Shown piece after piece: positions 6,865 through 8,800 of a DNA stretch of 8,800 nt (position 1 is the stretch's first letter; each line of letters opens with the position of its first letter). The notes below the pieces were generated by a model that saw nothing but the letters and a program-made list of their open reading frames with translations, was not told the DNA's origin and did not search any database. The stretch lies in assembly GCA_031259225.1 (NCBI GenBank), contig JAIRLT010000119.1, positions 1-8,800 on the forward strand, in the 5' to 3' direction. The DNA is from Prevotellaceae bacterium (GTDB lineage Bacteria > Bacteroidota > Bacteroidia > Bacteroidales > UBA932). The translations under genes were made by a program, and so were the position numbers.

Positions 6865-7560
6865 ATGCAAAAAGCAGTAGTCTTATCGGGCGCAGGCGCC
6901 AGCGCCGAAAGCGGTATCAGCACTTTCCGCGACAATAACGGATTATGGGAACAATACCGCATAGAAGACGTCGCCACCTACGACGGATGGATGCGCAACC
7001 GTCCATTGGTACTGGACTTCTATAACCAGCGGCGGAAACAGTTAGCGGAAGTAAAGCCGAACGCAGGACACTATGCGCTGGCGCGGCTGGAAGAAGCCTA
7101 TGATGTACATATCATCACTCAAAACGTCGATGATTTGCATGAACGCGCCGGCTCAACGAAGGTATTGCATTTGCACGGGGAACTCAAAAAAGCGCGCAGT
7201 ACGGTCAATCCGGACTATATTGTAGCTATCGACGGCTGGGAGCTTACCGAACAGATGACCGACCCGCAAGGCGCGCCGTTGCGTCCGCACATTGTGTGGT
7301 TCGGCGAGGCGGTGCCGCTGATAGAAGAGGCTGCCCGGATAAGCGCTGCCGCTGATTATTATATTGTGGTAGGCACTTCGCTGGCGGTTTACCCCGCCGC
7401 CGGATTACTTCACTACGTACCGCCGTATGTGCCGAAATACGTCATCGACCCTAATGACGTACATGCTCCCGTACCGAATGTAAAATACCTCAAAGAGCCC
7501 GCCTCTACCGGATTGAAGAAGGTCGTGGATGAACTGCTGGAATTAAGAATTAGGAATTAG
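6865..7560 (+). CDS. cobB: SIR2-family NAD-dependent protein deacylase, CobB type
   Basis: The protein is predicted to remove acyl groups from lysines using NAD+, releasing nicotinamide and 2'-O-acyl-ADP-ribose. It has 231 residues with the NAD-binding loop GAGASAESGISTFRDNNGLWE (9-29), QNVDDLH (86-92), catalytic His104 in LHLHGEL, RPHIVWFGE (140-148) and VVGTSLAVYPA (168-178). Tyr53 and Arg56 in DFYNQRRKQL match the Y-x-x-R pair that in class III sirtuins (SIRT5, E. coli CobB) recognises succinyl/malonyl-lysine, so desuccinylase activity is possible. The two CxxC zinc motifs are absent; the whole protein has no cysteine. The zinc region is replaced by a short Cys-free loop (112-137). It starts 3 bases after pyrE and is probably co-transcribed. 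The last codons lie in a 7-bp tandem repeat (see that feature). Confidence 0.92.
   Translation: MQKAVVLSGAGASAESGISTFRDNNGLWEQYRIEDVATYDGWMRNRPLVLDFYNQRRKQLAEVKPNAGHYALARLEEAYDVHIITQNVDDLHERAGSTKVLHLHGELKKARSTVNPDYIVAIDGWELTEQMTDPQGAPLRPHIVWFGEAVPLIEEAARISAAADYYIVVGTSLAVYPAAGLLHYVPPYVPKYVIDPNDVHAPVPNVKYLKEPASTGLKKVVDELLELRIRN
7540..7560 (+). repeat. Three tandem 7-mers at the 3' end of the SIR2 gene
   Basis: GAATTAA, GAATTAG and GAATTAG follow each other exactly, encoding the last residues and the stop of the sirtuin. Because seven is not a multiple of three, any change in copy number would shift the frame and move the stop into the following repeat-rich space. Confidence 0.7.
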
Positions 7561-7596
7561 CTGTCGCCAGTGCGCTTGTCGCCACTAACCACTAAC

Positions 7597-7706
7597 TGGA
7601 TTGCTTCGCTCGCAATGACAAGTCAGTTGAAAGTTGAAAATGGCTGCCGCGCCAGCCCAATTCATAATCATAATTTATTGTATTGCGTCATTCCGAGCGG
7701 AGCGGA
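7597..7706. repeat. Pair of dispersed-type repeats in inverted orientation
   Basis: A TGGATTGCTTCGCTCGCAAT-type unit (7597-7619) and its diverged opposite-strand counterpart (7687-7706, starting GTCATTCCGAGCG) lie about 70 bases apart. This unit is widely seen as an extragenic dispersed repeat in many bacteria. Just before it are short repeats: TGTCGCCA twice (7562-7569 and 7577-7584) and CACTAAC twice. Translations of it (for example the ...CHCERSNP... peptide on the minus strand) are junk. I see no gene between 7561 and 8251. Confidence 0.6.
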
Positions 7707-7759
7707 TTTTCCGGACACGGGTGCAAAAGTAAAATGAATTTACTTTAACGCTTAGTGCT

Positions 7760-7796
7760 AAAAAAAAACTGCCTAAACTTTCAGGCAACTTTTTTT
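7760..7796. terminator. Intrinsic terminator, probably bidirectional
   Basis: TGCCT (7770-7774) pairs with AGGCA (7783-7787) around an 8-base loop, and a run of T (7790-7796) follows on the plus strand. The A-run at 7760-7768 before it gives the same shape on the minus strand and can extend the stem. It would end the pyrE-SIR2 transcript about 200 bases after the SIR2 stop, and could also stop leftward transcription from the right-hand side. Confidence 0.65.
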
Positions 7797-7815
7797 CTCG
7801 TGGTGCCACCACGAG
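7797..7815. repeat. Perfect 19-bp palindrome
   Basis: CTCGTGGTG and CACCACGAG are exact 9-base inverted arms around a single C, directly after the terminator T-run. The GC-rich sequence stands out from the AT-rich surroundings. It may be a protein-binding site or a mobile-element end; no gene is attached. Confidence 0.7.
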
Positions 7816-7874
7816 CCACATATATATAGATAATAAATTATATTTCAATTAATTATAAAAAACAGTCGTATAAA

Positions 7875-7896
7875 ATGTGTATCACAATTGACACAT
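7875..7896. promoter_or_regulatory. Operator-like inverted repeats in AT-rich DNA
   Basis: ATGTGT (7875-7880) and ACACAT (7891-7896) flank a 10-base centre. Immediately next to this, TCAAAATTTGA (7896-7906) is a second small perfect palindrome. Such symmetrical sites suit dimeric regulators. There is no adjacent gene, so the role is not known. Confidence 0.3.
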
Positions 7897-7962
7897 CAAA
7901 ATTTGACGTTGATTTTTTTACGAAATTTTTTTTATTCGCAATATTTTTCTTTTTCTTGTTGA

Positions 7963-8256
7963 GTAGCTAATTAGGCGCACTTATAAACAACAATAAACTG
8001 ATTGTTAATTTTTTAAAATTAAAAATAATTAAAAAACGTCGTTAATTAGGTGCACTTATACAGAATGTCGCTAATTAAGCGCACTTATAATACGAATGTC
8101 GCTAATTAAGCGCACTTATGATATGAATGTCGCTAATTAAGCGCACTTATTAATATAAATGTCGCTAATTAGGTGCACTAAAAATATGAATGTCGCTAAT
8201 TAGGCGCACTAAAAATTGAAAAAAATAGCGAACTGTCGCTAATTAGGCGCACTATT
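7963..8256 (+). repeat. Array of eight 22-bp direct repeats, about 31-bp period
   Basis: Units begin at 7963, 8038, 8067, 8098, 8129, 8161, 8192 and 8235. The consensus core is TGTCGCTAATTARGCGCACT. Start-to-start distances are 75, 29, 31, 31, 32, 31 and 43, mostly near three helical turns. Spacers of 7-10 bases in the middle part share a gaat end and are AT-rich. Inside each unit CGCT and AGCG (or GGCG, GGTG) form a 13-bp near-palindrome around AATTA. All units face the same way. The last covers the stop codon of the HTH gene. Spacers are far too short for CRISPR. Candidates are iterons, subterminal transposase-binding repeats as in IS21-type ends, or repeated operators. The 7816-7962 DNA before it is AT-rich without genes. 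Confidence 0.9.
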
Positions 8257-8662
8257 TTTTTCTCTTACTATTTTTTATTTTTTTTGGGCGGGATTTATGT
8301 ATTTGTTTTTGTAGTTGCCGGATTTGATTTTGGATATCATCTATTCCATTAATTGCAACTTGTAATGCTTCTGTGTTTGTAATTATTTCCAATTGATTTT
8401 TGAGAGATTTTGCTTCTTTAATCATGAATCCCACGCCGGTTAATAACCAGTCAGCGGATAATTGGGGATATAATAATAAGATTTTAACAATTTTATCAGA
8501 GCCTATTTCTGATTTGGAAATTTTTGCTGTAGAAAAATACGAACGAGAAACACCTATTTCATCCGCAATATTTACCAGAGAATCGCCAGTGGTTTGCAAG
8601 AATTCTGTCAATCGATTTAGAATGTCGTTAGTCGTATTATTTTTTTGTTCTTGTGCAGCCAT
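8252..8662 (-). CDS. XRE/CI-like helix-turn-helix regulator, phage-repressor type
   Basis: This 136-residue protein begins with a helix-turn-helix DNA-binding domain at about 14-65 (LNRLTEFLQTTG..ADEIGVSRSYFS..SDKIVKIL). It is followed by YPQLSADWLLTGVGFM (65-80), a hallmark of Bacteroidales repressor-like regulators found in prophages, integrative elements and some housekeeping loci. The remainder is a helical, possibly coiled-coil part (about 85-122, IQNQIRQLQKQI) and a Lys/Arg-rich tail (RPKKIKNSKRKK), with no recognisable peptidase or sensor domain. It most likely acts as a DNA-binding repressor. The ATG at 8662 is preceded by a good -7 element on the minus strand, fixing the start. Its stop (8252-8254) lies inside the last 22-bp repeat unit. 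Low GC and context suggest an accessory, perhaps mobile-element-derived gene. Confidence 0.85.
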   Translation of the reverse strand: MAAQEQKNNTTNDILNRLTEFLQTTGDSLVNIADEIGVSRSYFSTAKISKSEIGSDKIVKILLLYPQLSADWLLTGVGFMIKEAKSLKNQLEIITNTEALQVAINGIDDIQNQIRQLQKQIHKSRPKKIKNSKRKK

Positions 8663-8682
8663 GATTTGAAGTTTTTACTGCA

Positions 8683-8717
8683 CAAAGATAGCATAAAAAG
8701 CCCACTTTACACACAAA
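8683..8717 (-). promoter_or_regulatory. Promoter of the HTH regulator gene
   Basis: The minus strand reads TATCTTTG at 8683-8690, an exact -7 match 20 bases before the ATG. A TTTG at 8714-8717 is a possible -33 box, although its 23-base spacing is slightly long. Confidence 0.55.
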
Positions 8718-8735
8718 CGGATAAAAATTGGTGGG
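8701..8735. promoter_or_regulatory. Spaced inverted repeat flanking the regulator promoter
   Basis: CCCAC (8701-8705) and GTGGG (8731-8735) form an inverted repeat that spans the presumed -33 region of the HTH gene. It could be an operator for autorepression. The window then ends in AT-rich DNA with AAAAAAAGGAATAATT (8785-8800), which could be the ribosome-binding leader of a divergent plus-strand gene starting just outside; that is inference. Confidence 0.3.
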
Positions 8736-8800
8736 TACTTCAACTTTTGGCGTCTTTATCAAGATTTTTTCACGAGAACATAACAAAAAAAGGAATAATT

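Noticed and set aside
7590..7675. Short minus-strand peptide frame containing CHCERSNP
   Set aside because: This is the familiar translation product of a dispersed extragenic repeat, not a gene.
7724..7731. Minus-strand TACTTTTG resembling a -7 promoter element
   Set aside because: No -33 box and no leftward gene; downstream is only a dispersed repeat and then the antisense of the SIR2 gene. A nearby AAAGTAAA/TTTACTTT inverted repeat (7726-7746) may explain it.
7963..8256. CRISPR array
   Set aside because: Spacers are only 7-10 bases in the regular part, repeats are variable, and no cas gene is present.
8400..8669. 89-codon plus-strand open frame
   Set aside because: It is the antisense shadow of the HTH regulator gene, which has family motifs and a promoter on the minus strand.

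Overview
The window looks chromosomal and comes from a member of the phylum Bacteroidota, most likely a Bacteroidales. The evidence is the gene content (a DUF2795-type small acidic protein directly before trkA, a Nudix/pyrE divergent pair, a zinc-ligand-free CobB-type sirtuin), near-absence of Shine-Dalgarno sequences, and several TAnnTTTG-type -7 promoter elements typical of that phylum. Genes have moderate GC; the spaces between them are very AT-rich. I cannot name a genus.

Layout from left to right. Positions 1-740 (minus) hold the N-terminal part of a secreted, Ig-like/PKD-like surface protein that runs off the left edge. An AT-rich gap follows, containing a long imperfect palindrome (904-1042). 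On the plus strand come a MacB/LolD-type ABC ATPase and a PduO-type cobalamin adenosyltransferase, closely spaced. Next is a stand-alone AAA ATPase with a C-terminal DUF4143/nuclease-like part and its own promoter element. A second plus-strand unit holds the DUF2795 protein and trkA (K+ uptake regulator). A minus-strand Nudix hydrolase diverges from pyrE, which is followed after 3 bases by a SIR2-family deacylase. The last 1.2 kb is gene-poor: dispersed inverted repeats, a clear terminator, a perfect 19-bp palindrome, an array of eight 22-bp direct repeats at about 31-bp period (7963-8256), and a minus-strand phage-repressor-like HTH gene whose stop codon lies inside the last repeat.

Most genes are housekeeping or stress functions: pyrimidine synthesis (pyrE), nucleotide clean-up (Nudix), protein deacylation (SIR2), potassium control (trkA), B12 cofactor activation (PduO). 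They do not form one pathway. The right end looks accessory: the regulator resembles prophage or mobile-element repressors, and the 5' end of a divergent partner may lie just past the window.

The least explained structure is the 22-bp repeat array. It is too tightly spaced for CRISPR. It resembles iterons, subterminal transposase-binding repeats of IS21-type elements, or a multi-operator site. I could not decide between these from sequence alone. The long palindrome at 904-1042 is the second most unusual item.
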